Positions 34,252-42,578 of a stretch of DNA of 64,000 nt are shown piece by piece (positions within the stretch are counted from its first letter, which is position 1; every line of letters begins with the position of its first letter). Position numbers and translations under genes: made by a program. The notes under the pieces are model-generated. The model was not told where the DNA came from. It saw only the letters and a list, made by a program, of their open reading frames with translations, and searched no databases. The stretch covers positions 1 to 64,000 of the forward strand of contig JANMDQ010000013.1 in assembly GCA_031376385.1 (NCBI GenBank). Direction: 5' to 3'. The DNA is from Aquisediminimonas sp031376385 (GTDB taxonomy: Bacteria; Pseudomonadota; Alphaproteobacteria; Sphingomonadales; Sphingomonadaceae).

Positions 34252-34815
34252 TCAGTCCATATGCTTGATGCCGACGCGGAGATAATCCCAGCCGGTAATA
34301 GCCGTTAGCGCCGCCGCCGCCCAGAGCGAGGCAATACCAACCCAGTTAATCCACGCCTGCGCCGAAAGCCCGCCGGCTAAGATCAACGCGCCGAGCGCAA
34401 CCAGTTGAAACGTCGTTTTCCATTTGGCGAGGTTTGATACTGGCACTGAAACGCGCGACGAGGCGAGGAATTCGCGCAGGCCCGATACAGCAATCTCGCG
34501 CAGTAAAATGATCAAGGCGGGTATGATATGAATACCAGCAATGGCCGCAGGTTCGTGGCGCGTGCTGACGAGCATAACAATGACTGCGGCGACCATGATC
34601 TTATCTGCGATGGGATCGAGAAACACGCCAAGTTTAGAGACTGTACCCTGCGCGCGGGCGAGATAGCCGTCGAAATAGTCGGTGATGGCCATCAGACAAT
34701 AGAGCGCAAAACCCAATAGCCAACCCAATTCCCACCCCGGGTACCATAACAAGCCAACCAGAATGGGCACTGCAAAAATGCGCGAAAGCGTAAGGATGTT
34801 GGGCAGAGACATCAT
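34252..34815 (-). CDS. pgsA: Phosphatidylglycerophosphate synthase
   Basis: Inner-membrane enzyme joining CDP-diacylglycerol and glycerol 3-phosphate, the committed step to phosphatidylglycerol and cardiolipin. The 187-residue protein has four to five membrane helices and the CDP-alcohol phosphotransferase motif D-G-x2-A-R-x8-G-x3-D-x3-D: DGYLARAQGTVSKL, then GVFLDPIAD. It starts the operon with moaD and moaE. Confidence 0.95.
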   Translation of the reverse strand: MMSLPNILTLSRIFAVPILVGLLWYPGWELGWLLGFALYCLMAITDYFDGYLARAQGTVSKLGVFLDPIADKIMVAAVIVMLVSTRHEPAAIAGIHIIPALIILLREIAVSGLREFLASSRVSVPVSNLAKWKTTFQLVALGALILAGGLSAQAWINWVGIASLWAAAALTAITGWDYLRVGIKHMD

Positions 34816-34937
34816 TTGAGTGGTCTTAGTGGTTTAGGGCAGAGATTCTAGCCCCTGTTTCGATCAGAATGCGCCTAGGGCTTGACCCCGGAGCCCAGAG
34901 GGGATGCCCCTAAGCTTGGGACTCCTGAACTCCTCGA

Positions 34938-34957
34938 CTCCGGGTCTTCGCCCGGAG
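34938..34957. repeat. Short hairpin repeat, family F
   Basis: CTCCGGG-TCTTCG-CCCGGAG forms a perfect 7-base-pair hairpin in the gap between bpt and pgsA, within sequence of the GACCCCGG/CTTCGCCCGGAG type also seen near 59380-59400. Non-coding; probably a member of a dispersed repeat family. Confidence 0.6.
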
Positions 34958-34974
34958 AACGAAGGATGATAACC

Positions 34975-35769
34975 CTAAGCCGAAAGCAGAACCGCCGTTT
35001 CAAGCGCGGGAGCCGACGTCGATCCGACCACAGGCTCACCAAAGCGGCTCCAGCCGTTGGGACCAAGCCGTTCCATTGGTTGAAATTTGGTCTTATATTC
35101 CATCCGCCGGCACCCATCGATCCAATAGCCAAGATAAACATGGGGCAGGCCAGCGCGCGCGGCGCGGGCGATATGATCGAGGATGATGTAAGTGCCGAGC
35201 CCGTCGCGGGTAGGATGGTCTGGTTTGAAAAAGCTATAAATCATCGACAGGCCGTCATGCTGCCGATCTGAAATGCACACGCCCACCAGTTCCCCGGGGC
35301 GGCCATCTTCGCGCGGCGGTTCCCGGTATTCGACGATGTGCGTGTCCACTGGCGACTGTTCGACCATATCGGCAAAATCAATTTCATCCATCCCTGCCAT
35401 GCCGCCGGTCGGGTGGCGGCTGTCGAGATAATCGCGGAGCAAGGCAAACTGTTCTGCGGTGGACCAAGCATGGCAAATGCTGACTTCAAGGTCGCGGTTG
35501 CGTCGGAACATCTTCTTTTGGGATGCAGTCGGCGCAAAATCATCGGCAAGCACGCGGACCGAAATACAGGCCTGACAATCGACACAACTGGGCCGGTAAG
35601 CCACGCCCTGACTGCGACGAAACCCAATCCTGCTGAGTGCATCGTTCAGTTCGACAGCATTGTGGCCGGACAAGTCGGTAAAGACCTTCCGTTCATGTTT
35701 GCCGGGCAAATAAGGGCAGGCCGTCGGTGACGTGACGAAAAAGCGCGGGAACCGAAATTGTGCTGTCAC
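34975..35769 (-). CDS. bpt: Leucyl/arginyl-tRNA-protein transferase (Bpt-type)
   Basis: N-end-rule enzyme that adds an amino acid from tRNA to proteins with exposed acidic N-termini, marking them for ClpAP. The 264-residue protein has the N-terminal CPYLPGKHERKVFTDL, the Cys pair in PSCVDCQACISVRV typical of the ATE1/Bpt fold, and YLGYWIDGCRRMEYKTKF at the end. Length fits bacterial Bpt (about 230-275). Monocistronic by its spacing. Confidence 0.93.
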   Translation of the reverse strand: MTAQFRFPRFFVTSPTACPYLPGKHERKVFTDLSGHNAVELNDALSRIGFRRSQGVAYRPSCVDCQACISVRVLADDFAPTASQKKMFRRNRDLEVSICHAWSTAEQFALLRDYLDSRHPTGGMAGMDEIDFADMVEQSPVDTHIVEYREPPREDGRPGELVGVCISDRQHDGLSMIYSFFKPDHPTRDGLGTYIILDHIARAARAGLPHVYLGYWIDGCRRMEYKTKFQPMERLGPNGWSRFGEPVVGSTSAPALETAVLLSA

Positions 35770-35896
35770 TGCTGAACCCGTTTCCCATCCTGATTATGAC
35801 TCTGTGATGACGGATAGAAAGCCGATGATCAAATGCTAAAAACGCGTTTACCACAGATTCAGGGTTAAGGGCTGTGAATCAAAGGCTTGGGCGGGT

Positions 35897-37171
35897 TTAA
35901 TGTCGCAGCGAACGGCTTCCCCGTCGCCCGGAAATCGTCATGATTTCGTAGGCGTAACCGGCTGTCTCAATATCAATCAACAGAGAATCCAATGCGTCAC
36001 TATCGCGGATTTCATACTCAATTTCTGTCTGTGTGCTCTTCGCCGAAAGCACCCCGAAAATCCGCTGATGCGACACTTCGATGATGTTCGCGCCGTTGCG
36101 CGTGAAGATACCCGACAGATTGTGCAGCGCGCCAACCTTGTCATCCAGCAGCACCGATATCCGTCCGATTTTTCCAGACCGCGCCAAATTACGCAGGATA
36201 ACATTGGCCAGAAAGCGCGGATCGATATTACCGCCGGTCAGAATGACACCGATATTCTTGCCCACAAATTCTGGCCGAAACGCACCGTTTTTCGCTGGAA
36301 GCAAACAAGCCAGCCCTGCGGCCCCTGCGCCTTCGCAAACCGTTTTTTCAACATCGAGGAGAAGGGAAATGGCTTCCTCAATAATTGCCTCAGACACGAT
36401 GCGCATTTCATCGACGAGAGCCATTACAACCGCGCGGGTGTTCTGCCCCGGATCCCTGACCGCAATCCCCTCCGCCAGTGTGTCGCCGCCGCTTTTGATT
36501 TGTTGGCCGGTTTTAAGGCAATACATGGCTGGATAAAGATTGGACTGAACACCGACGACCTGAATTTCAGGCTTCATGCCCTTGGCGGCGACTGCAATGC
36601 CGGAGAGTAATCCGCCACCGCCGGTTGGCACGACAATCATGTCAAGTTCAGGCGCATCCTCCAGCATTTCAATGGCAACTGTGCCTTGCCCAGCCATGAT
36701 CGCAGGATCATCAAACGGATGGACAAAAGTCAGCCCCTGTTCGGCCATCAGGATTTGCGCATGAGAAAAGGCTGCGTCAAACCCTTCCCCGTGAAGGACC
36801 ACATTGGCACCGTGACTGCGCGTCATTTGCACTTTAACGAGCGGCGTTGTGGTCGGCATCACGATGGTCACAGGAATACCCAGCCGTCCGGCATGATAGG
36901 CCAACCCCTGCGCATGATTGCCAGCTGATGCTGCAATGACGCCCGTCTTGCGCACGCTGTCGCCCAATAGGATGAGCTTATTTAGGGCGCCGCGTTCTTT
37001 ATAAGCTGCGGTAAATTGAAGATTTTCAAATTTAAGCCAAATCTGAGCGCCCGTGATAGCGGACAAAGTTCTACTGTGCAGCGTCGGTGTGCGCACGACC
37101 GAACCGCGCAGTCGGTCATGAGCGGCGCGAACGTCGGAAAGCGTGATCGGAAGGGGTTCTGCATCTGCCAT
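35897..37171 (-). CDS. ilvA: Threonine ammonia-lyase
   Basis: PLP enzyme that deaminates threonine to 2-oxobutyrate, feeding isoleucine synthesis. The 424-residue protein has the PLP Lys in QFTAAYKERGALNK, the phosphate-binding GGGGLLSG and a C-terminal ACT-type segment (HQRIFGVLSAKSTQTEIEYE) that may bind isoleucine or valine. Length fits the single-ACT form. Divergent from the hydroxyacid dehydrogenase gene 57 bases away. Confidence 0.93.
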   Translation of the reverse strand: MADAEPLPITLSDVRAAHDRLRGSVVRTPTLHSRTLSAITGAQIWLKFENLQFTAAYKERGALNKLILLGDSVRKTGVIAASAGNHAQGLAYHAGRLGIPVTIVMPTTTPLVKVQMTRSHGANVVLHGEGFDAAFSHAQILMAEQGLTFVHPFDDPAIMAGQGTVAIEMLEDAPELDMIVVPTGGGGLLSGIAVAAKGMKPEIQVVGVQSNLYPAMYCLKTGQQIKSGGDTLAEGIAVRDPGQNTRAVVMALVDEMRIVSEAIIEEAISLLLDVEKTVCEGAGAAGLACLLPAKNGAFRPEFVGKNIGVILTGGNIDPRFLANVILRNLARSGKIGRISVLLDDKVGALHNLSGIFTRNGANIIEVSHQRIFGVLSAKSTQTEIEYEIRDSDALDSLLIDIETAGYAYEIMTISGRRGSRSLRH

Positions 37172-37228
37172 GATTGAGGCTCTCTAACGCATCTGGCGTT
37201 CGGGGGAAACACGCCTTATGCACGTGCT

Positions 37229-38098
37229 ATGGCAAATATAGCTTTTATCGGACTCGGCGTCATGGGGGGGGCAATGGCCCGTCATTTGCGCCATGCTGGC
37301 CATGATATGGTCGTTTACAATCGTACGCGGGCAAAGGCAGATGCGTGGGTCGCCAGTTACGGCGGACGCGCGGCAAGCAGCCCGGCAGAAGCCGCGACGG
37401 ATGCAGATGCCGTCATCACTTGCGTTGGCAATGATGATGATCTGGCCGCTGTTACCCTTTCGCGCGACGGGGCATTCCGCGCGATGAAATCGGGGGCGCT
37501 GTTCATTGATCACACCACAGTCTCCGCCAAAATATCGCGGCAATTGGCCGTGGAGGCAAAGGACTTTGGCATCATGCCCATCGACGCGCCAGTTACCGGC
37601 GGGCAGATTGGTGCTGAAAATGGCACACTGACTCTCATGTGCGGTGGCAAGGAAAAAGCGATTGAGGCCGGCCGCCCGATCATGGCGGCTTACGCAAAAA
37701 AGATCGTTCATGTCGGACCCACGGGCCACGGACAGCTGACCAAAATGGTCAACCAAATCACCTTTGCAGGCATCATTCAGAGCCTATCCGAAGCCATGCG
37801 CTTTGCCCAAGCGGCGGAACTGGATTTGAACCAAGTGTACGAATCCATCTCTGGCGGTGCGGCATCCAGCTGGCAAATGGCCAACCGCTGGGACACGATG
37901 ACCAAGGATGAATTTGATTTCGGTTTTGCGGTCGATTGGATGCGCAAGGATTTAGGGCTGGCCTTTGAAGAGGCCCGGGTGAACGGCGCGACTTTGCCCG
38001 TGGCGGCTTTGGTTGATCAATTTTATGCTGAGGTTCAGCATCTTGGCGGTGCGCGGCAGGATACGAGTGCTCTCATCAGAAGATTGGCGAAAAAGTGA
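37229..38098 (+). CDS. Beta-hydroxyacid dehydrogenase (HIBADH/GLYR family)
   Basis: A 289-residue NAD(P)-dependent dehydrogenase with the Rossmann motif GLGVMGGAMARHLRHAGH and NRT after the second strand (suggesting NADP preference), the substrate motif DAPVTGGQIGAENGTLT and catalytic Lys in GHGQLTKMVNQ. Members act on 3-hydroxyisobutyrate, tartronate semialdehyde or succinic semialdehyde; the substrate here is open. Its TGA overlaps the GTG of the amidohydrolase gene (GTGA), so the two are coupled. Confidence 0.9.
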   Translation: MANIAFIGLGVMGGAMARHLRHAGHDMVVYNRTRAKADAWVASYGGRAASSPAEAATDADAVITCVGNDDDLAAVTLSRDGAFRAMKSGALFIDHTTVSAKISRQLAVEAKDFGIMPIDAPVTGGQIGAENGTLTLMCGGKEKAIEAGRPIMAAYAKKIVHVGPTGHGQLTKMVNQITFAGIIQSLSEAMRFAQAAELDLNQVYESISGGAASSWQMANRWDTMTKDEFDFGFAVDWMRKDLGLAFEEARVNGATLPVAALVDQFYAEVQHLGGARQDTSALIRRLAKK

Positions 38099-39927
38099 GG
38101 TCTTTAACACCGCATTCCCCACACCCGTTCGGGCTGAGCCTGTCGAAGCCTGTCCTGAGCGCCTGCAAGGCAGTCGAAGGGCCTTCCCTTGGCCGGGCCC
38201 AAAAAGACAAGGAAGGGAGAACTTCGACAAGCTCAGTTCGAACGGTGTTGGGTGCAACTGGAGCACTTGCGGTCACCCTCCTCACTACCCCCGCCTATGC
38301 CGACACTTTGGTCGAAAATGTCAACGGCATTACCCTAACCCCGGAAGGCAAAGTGCAGCGGTTCGTCGGCATGATGATCGGCGACGATGGCAAAATCGTT
38401 CGCCTGATGACCACCAAAGAACCGCTAGTCATCCCAAAATGCAAGCGGGGTAAGCCCTGCGCTTATCCGCCGGGACCCAAGTTTCGGCTGGACGGCAAAG
38501 GCCGCACGCTCTTGCCCGGCCTAATCGACGCGCACGGCCATATGATGGGGATTGGCTGGCAGGCGGTCAGCCTTGATCTATCTGGCACGACATCACTCGA
38601 AGAGGCGAAGGCGAAAATCAAAGCCTATGCCGATGCCAACCCGTCGCAGAAATGGATCACAGGGCGCGGCTGGAATCAGGAAACTTGGAAGCTTGGGCGT
38701 TTCCCCACCGCGGCTGATCTTGATTCAGTGGTCAGCGACCGGCCGGTCTGGCTCGAACGCGTGGACGGCCACGCAGGCTGGGCCAATAGCGCAGCAATGG
38801 CAGCGGCGGGTGTAACGGCCAAAAGCGTGTCCCCACCGGGCGGGCGTATCGAAATGGCGGCGGGCAAGCCTAGCGGTGTGTTCATCGATGCGGCGTCTGA
38901 CCTGGTGCAAAAATCTGTGCCGCAACCGCTGGCCAAAGAACGCGATCTGGCTTTTTTGAAGGCGCAGGATGTTCTGCTCGGCTTCGGCATTACTGGCATC
39001 GCCGATATGGGCACCAGCGTTGACGATTGGCTGACTTTTCGCCGTGCGGGCGACGGCGGCTACCTGCGGACGCGGATTTATTCTTATTCGGCAGGGCTTG
39101 GCCCGATGCTGCAAATTGCGGGCGGAGAGCCGACGCCGTGGCTTTATGAGGCCAAGCTGCGGATGGGGGGCGTGAAGCTGTATAGCGACGGCGCACTGGG
39201 ATCACGTGGGGCCTATTTGAAAGCGGCTTATTCTGACAAGCCCGGCGAACGCGGCCTACAGTTTCTGACTGATAGCGCCATCCGCAACCAGATGAGCCGC
39301 GCCGCGATGGACGGGTTTCAAGTCGCGGTGCACGCGATTGGGGACGGTGCCAATGCGCAACTGCTTGATGCCATTGATGAGCTGTCGCTGACCTATACCG
39401 GAGACAGGCGCTGGCGCGTTGAACATGCGCAGATCGTGGACCCTGTTGATATCCCGCGCCTTGCCAAAACCGGAGTGATCGCATCGATGCAGCCCGTGCA
39501 CCAGACCAGCGACCGGACCATGGCAGAGGCGCGATTGGGGCCTGACCGGCTGAAAGGCGCCTATGCCTGGGCGTCAGTCTTGAAAGCAGGCGGCAGGCTC
39601 GCATTCGGCTCTGATGTCCCTGTGGAAAGCGCAGACCCATTCGCCGGAATTGCGGCGGCCATTACCCGCGAAGATGCCAAGGGCGAACCCTTTGGTGGGT
39701 GGCAACCTCAAGAGCGCGTGACAGTGGAGCAGGCGCTGGCTGGTTTCACCACTGGGGCCGCTTACGCCTCTTTTGCGGAAGGGAAAACCGGGCGGTTGGC
39801 GCCGGGGCTATACGCTGACTTCATCTTGGTCGACCGAGACCCGCTGAATTCAACCCCGTCTGAGATACGGGCGATGAAAGTCTCCGAAACATGGGTTGGC
39901 GGGGTCAGGATGTTTTCGCGGAAATAG
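38095..39927 (+). CDS. Exported amidohydrolase with a repeat in its signal-peptide region
   Basis: A 610-residue metal-dependent amidohydrolase of the YtcJ-like type: LLPGLIDAHGHMMGIG carries two metal His, GRGWNQETW is typical, and the later AVHAIGDGAN, VEHAQIVDP and FGSDVPVESADP complete the metal site. From the GTG start the first 50 residues are mostly translated from an inverted repeat (38125-38245), after which the hydrophobic LGATGALAVTLLTTPAYA looks like the original signal-peptide core. The native N-terminus therefore seems displaced by an in-frame insertion. Substrate unknown. Confidence 0.85.
   Translation: MRSLTPHSPHPFGLSLSKPVLSACKAVEGPSLGRAQKDKEGRTSTSSVRTVLGATGALAVTLLTTPAYADTLVENVNGITLTPEGKVQRFVGMMIGDDGKIVRLMTTKEPLVIPKCKRGKPCAYPPGPKFRLDGKGRTLLPGLIDAHGHMMGIGWQAVSLDLSGTTSLEEAKAKIKAYADANPSQKWITGRGWNQETWKLGRFPTAADLDSVVSDRPVWLERVDGHAGWANSAAMAAAGVTAKSVSPPGGRIEMAAGKPSGVFIDAASDLVQKSVPQPLAKERDLAFLKAQDVLLGFGITGIADMGTSVDDWLTFRRAGDGGYLRTRIYSYSAGLGPMLQIAGGEPTPWLYEAKLRMGGVKLYSDGALGSRGAYLKAAYSDKPGERGLQFLTDSAIRNQMSRAAMDGFQVAVHAIGDGANAQLLDAIDELSLTYTGDRRWRVEHAQIVDPVDIPRLAKTGVIASMQPVHQTSDRTMAEARLGPDRLKGAYAWASVLKAGGRLAFGSDVPVESADPFAGIAAAITREDAKGEPFGGWQPQERVTVEQALAGFTTGAAYASFAEGKTGRLAPGLYADFILVDRDPLNSTPSEIRAMKVSETWVGGVRMFSRK
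38125..38245. repeat. Dispersed inverted repeat, family A, inside a coding region
   Basis: Arms of 24 bases (38125-38148 and 38222-38245), built on CCGTTCGGGCTGAGCCTGTC, pair with three mismatches. The whole 121 bases are open in the amidohydrolase frame. Related copies lie at 62798-62917 (perfect), 47612-47730 (degenerate) and 54173-54227 (partial, in sufS). Confidence 0.85.
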
Positions 39928-40165
39928 GGTGGGACAACAGCGACGTGCGTGTCAGCATTTCGTCCTCGTTGCACCTCCGCTTCGAACCGGCCTTGGCGAT
40001 TTCTGTCGTTAGCGCAGGGTCACGATAATTCTGGCTCCTCTAATGCACACGCTTCACTGCAAGCTCCAAAGTTTAGTAAAGTTGTGCCAGTCGCGCGTTT
40101 GAAACAGGTGTGGCTTTCGGAGAAAATATCTCCTTTTGCTGGGGATGGCCGGTGGAGCCTATGTC

Positions 40166-40193
40166 CAAAGTTGACACATGGTTGACACCTGAA
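40166..40193 (-). repeat. 28-base element, copy 2
   Basis: Reverse complement is identical to 5324-5351 over 28 bases, with flanks that diverge at once. Located about 170 bases downstream (leftwards) of the LexA-type box at 40360-40374, the same relative arrangement as in the 5-kb island. Confidence 0.8.
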
Positions 40194-40359
40194 ACGTTTC
40201 TCAGAGGACTCCGCTTTTCGAACCTGAACAAGGTTAAAGTGCGGCGCGCCTCTTTCACGCCTCCCCGCCGTGATCAGGCACAAAATTCCCGCGCGCGGTG
40301 GCGTGGATCAATCATTCACAATCTGCTGCGCGGGGCGGTAGGGTTTCAAAGAGCAGTTA

Positions 40360-40390
40360 GAACATTAGATGAACATTACTGCTTTGTCAA
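40360..40390 (-). promoter_or_regulatory. SOS-type promoter: TTGACA, 17-base spacer, LexA box over the -10
   Basis: On the minus strand a perfect TTGACA (40390-40385) is followed after 17 bases by TAATGT (40367-40362). GTTC-ATCTAAT-GTTC (40374-40360) covers the -10. GTTC-N7-GTTC is the LexA operator of Alphaproteobacteria, so this looks like a DNA-damage-inducible promoter firing leftwards. No gene can be identified downstream before the amidohydrolase end. Confidence 0.6.
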
Positions 40391-40614
40391 GAGCAAAGCC
40401 CAGCGACTGCTTGCTGTGCTAACCTGCGGACCATCGGCAAAGAGACGGAGAGCAGTCTTTTTTCAGAACTGTGTGAAGCTGTAGCAATCGCACACATGAT
40501 TGGAGGGAGATTTCAACAGGCTGATTTAGGGGTTATCGCACCCGTCACCATAATTCAGAGGTCTACTCATTTCGTTCTATTGACCCATGTGGCGCGTGGG
40601 GGCAAGGAGGCGAA

Positions 40615-41013
40615 GTGCAACATATCCGCCGTCTTTTCAGCGTTCGCGCGCCGTTAATGCTTTCGCTGATTGCGCTGGCGCTGCTGGCGCGGGCGGCGTT
40701 GCCAGCCGGGTGGATGCCGACCTTTGCCGGTGGAACGATCCAGATTTCGGTCTGTTCAGGCGAAGGCCGCACAATTATGTGGCTCGACAAGGCGGGCAAG
40801 ACCCATAAGTCTGATCCATCAGGCAGCGATCATAAAGACACCCTCTGCGCCTTTGCTTCAGTGGCACCGGCGATTGATGCGCCAACTGTACCTCCCGCGA
40901 TTTACGCTGTTGCACCGCCAGTGCTTCACGGTCTGCATCGACAAACTGCCGCTATCAGTCAGGGCCTTGCTGCCCCGCCCCCACCCCAAACTGGCCCACC
41001 CGTTCTGATTTGA
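40615..41013 (+). CDS. DUF2946-type small exported protein
   Basis: A 132-residue protein with an N-terminal membrane segment or signal (LMLSLIALALLARAALPAGW), then ISVCSGEGRTIMW and DTLCAFASVAP. Paired Cys plus His-rich spacer (HKSDPSGSDHKD) match the DUF2946 family, commonly encoded with copper-related TonB receptors and PepSY proteins. A strong AAGGAGG lies four bases before the GTG start. The C-terminus is Pro-rich. A link to metal handling is inferred from its neighbours. Confidence 0.75.
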   Translation: MQHIRRLFSVRAPLMLSLIALALLARAALPAGWMPTFAGGTIQISVCSGEGRTIMWLDKAGKTHKSDPSGSDHKDTLCAFASVAPAIDAPTVPPAIYAVAPPVLHGLHRQTAAISQGLAAPPPPQTGPPVLI

Positions 41014-41069
41014 CCCTGCCCGCTTGCTGAATTGCAGGCGCCTTCCGGTTTGAATTCAGGACATTCATC

Positions 41070-41195
41070 ATGAAACTCTCAACAACTTTGCGCGCGTCGG
41101 CGTGCCTGCTGGCCATCGCTTTAACTTCAGCCTTTGCCAGCAATACGGCTGTCAAAGGCCATATAATCTTGGTCAAAGCAGGGTGGACACTCTGA
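41070..41195 (+). CDS. 41-residue remnant with signal peptide
   Basis: MKLSTTLRASACLLAIALTS followed by AFAS is a clear signal peptide, but the mature part is only about 18 residues and ends ILVKAGWTL, resembling a final outer-membrane beta-strand. In comparable clusters a TonB-dependent receptor gene lies here between the DUF2946 and PepSY genes. The frame could be that receptor after an internal in-frame deletion, or a genuine small peptide. Its TGA overlaps the ATG of the PepSY gene (ATGA-type), so it still couples translation. Confidence 0.5.
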   Translation: MKLSTTLRASACLLAIALTSAFASNTAVKGHIILVKAGWTL

Positions 41196-42508
41196 TGGAA
41201 CAGACAAGCGCACTCTATCGCACGCTCTGGCGGTGGCATTTTTATGCCGGGCTGTTCGTTATTCCGTTCATTCTCATTCTGTCAGTCACCGGCGCGATTT
41301 ATCTGTTCAAGCCGCAGATTGAGGCGTGGGAAGAAGCCGCATTCCGGGACCTGACGACTGCGGCAGCGGTGGCCCCATCGCAGCAGATCGATGCGGCACT
41401 CGCGGTGTTCCCGGACGCGCGGTTTGACAGTTACCGTTTACCCCAAGCGCCGGGAGACGCAGCACTTGTTCACCTCGCATTGCCCGGCGGGCAGGCCATG
41501 CGTGATGTTTTTGTGTCTCCGTATGGCCAAGTCATCGGCAGCCTCGACCCCGATACACGGATCGCGGAGTTTGTGTCGCGCGTGCACAGCACGGTTCTGC
41601 TTGGAAAGGCAGGAAGCTGGGCGGTTGAACTTGCGGCAAGTTGGGCCATCGTCATGATCCTTTCGGGCCTTTATCTCTGGATGCCCAGACGCGAAGCGGG
41701 CGGAAGGGGCTTGGCAGGGGTCGTCTGGCCCCGTCTGCGCCTTGGCAAACGGGCGTTCTGGCGGGATGTTCATGCCGTCACTGGATTTTGGGTGTCAGGC
41801 CTGGCTCTGCTGCTCCTGATCACTGGCATGCCTTGGGCCGGTGTCTGGGGTGACGCGTTCAAGACCGTGCGTGCGCAGGCCGGGTGGGTACAGGGCAAGC
41901 AGGACTGGAAAATCGCCCGCGACGATCATTCTGATCATGATCATAACGCCATGATGGGCAATGACAGTGCTGAGCACATGTCCTCAATAGACAATATCAT
42001 TGCGGCAGCGCGCGCAGAAAAGCTTGCCTTCCCCGTCGTGATCACGCCGCCCGGCGAACATTGGACAGTGAAATCCAATGCTCAAAACCGGCCTTTGCGC
42101 GCAACCCTCAGTTACGACGCAGTGACGGGACAAAAGATAAATGACGAACGCTTTGCCGACCGCCACCCGATTGATCAGGTAGTGGGCTACGGCATTGCCT
42201 GGCATGAAGGGCAGTTATTCGGCTGGATCAATCAGGCAATTGGCGTGCTGACGGCGTTGGCGCTGACGACGCTTGCGGTGTCGGGTTTTGTGATGTGGCG
42301 GCGGCGGAAACCGGCGGGTGGGCTGGGGGCGCTGCCCCTGCCCCCTATTCCAGCACGAATTCAAGGTGTAGTTGCAATCCTGCTGATCTTGGCCGCTCTG
42401 CTCCCGTTGCTGGCCGCATCGCTCATCTTGCTCTGGCTGTTTGAAAGGCTTATTCTTCCGCGCCTTCTTAAGCTGAGCCGCTGGCTGGGAGTCGCGACGT
42501 CTTTCTAA
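41195..42508 (+). CDS. PepSY-associated membrane protein
   Basis: A 437-residue inner-membrane protein starting WRWHFYAGLFVIPFILILSV, the first of four helices of the PepSY_TM family, with two PepSY-like periplasmic segments and a His/Asp-rich loop (DDHSDHDHNAMMGN) that could bind metal. Conserved intramembrane His (WHFYAG, VHSTVLLG, DVHAVTGFW) may bind haem or electrons. Such proteins are often linked to iron or copper reduction near TonB receptors. The ATG at 41195 is chosen because it overlaps the upstream stop and matches family N-termini. Confidence 0.85.
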   Translation: MEQTSALYRTLWRWHFYAGLFVIPFILILSVTGAIYLFKPQIEAWEEAAFRDLTTAAAVAPSQQIDAALAVFPDARFDSYRLPQAPGDAALVHLALPGGQAMRDVFVSPYGQVIGSLDPDTRIAEFVSRVHSTVLLGKAGSWAVELAASWAIVMILSGLYLWMPRREAGGRGLAGVVWPRLRLGKRAFWRDVHAVTGFWVSGLALLLLITGMPWAGVWGDAFKTVRAQAGWVQGKQDWKIARDDHSDHDHNAMMGNDSAEHMSSIDNIIAAARAEKLAFPVVITPPGEHWTVKSNAQNRPLRATLSYDAVTGQKINDERFADRHPIDQVVGYGIAWHEGQLFGWINQAIGVLTALALTTLAVSGFVMWRRRKPAGGLGALPLPPIPARIQGVVAILLILAALLPLLAASLILLWLFERLILPRLLKLSRWLGVATSF

Positions 42509-42535
42509 AGCCCCTCCCAAGACGAGGAAGGGCTT
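42508..42535. terminator. Hairpin between convergent PepSY and infC genes
   Basis: AAGCCCCTCC pairs with GGAAGGGCTT around a short loop, just after the PepSY stop and 45 bases beyond the infC stop. There is no strong T-run on either side, so it is at best a weak bidirectional terminator. Confidence 0.4.
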
Positions 42536-42578
42536 AGATGAAGCGTTTTCAGCCTCGCTTACTTATAAAGTCACACCC

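Larger units (their letters stand above)
39928..40614. other. 687-base gene-less stretch with an SOS-type promoter
   Basis: Several short frames overlap here on both strands but none has good start signals or recognisable domains. The recognisable signals are a minus-strand promoter with LexA-type box (40360-40390), the second copy of a 28-base element (40166-40193) and, at the right end, the half-site GTCTACTCATT (40561-40571) and ribosome binding site of the DUF2946 gene. It may be the relic of a deleted unit or encode a non-coding RNA. Confidence 0.55.

Noticed and set aside
40020..40484. Overlapping 60-125-codon frames on both strands in the gene-less 40-kb stretch
   Set aside because: No ribosome binding sites, no domain resemblance and mutual overlap; more likely non-coding DNA with an SOS-type promoter.
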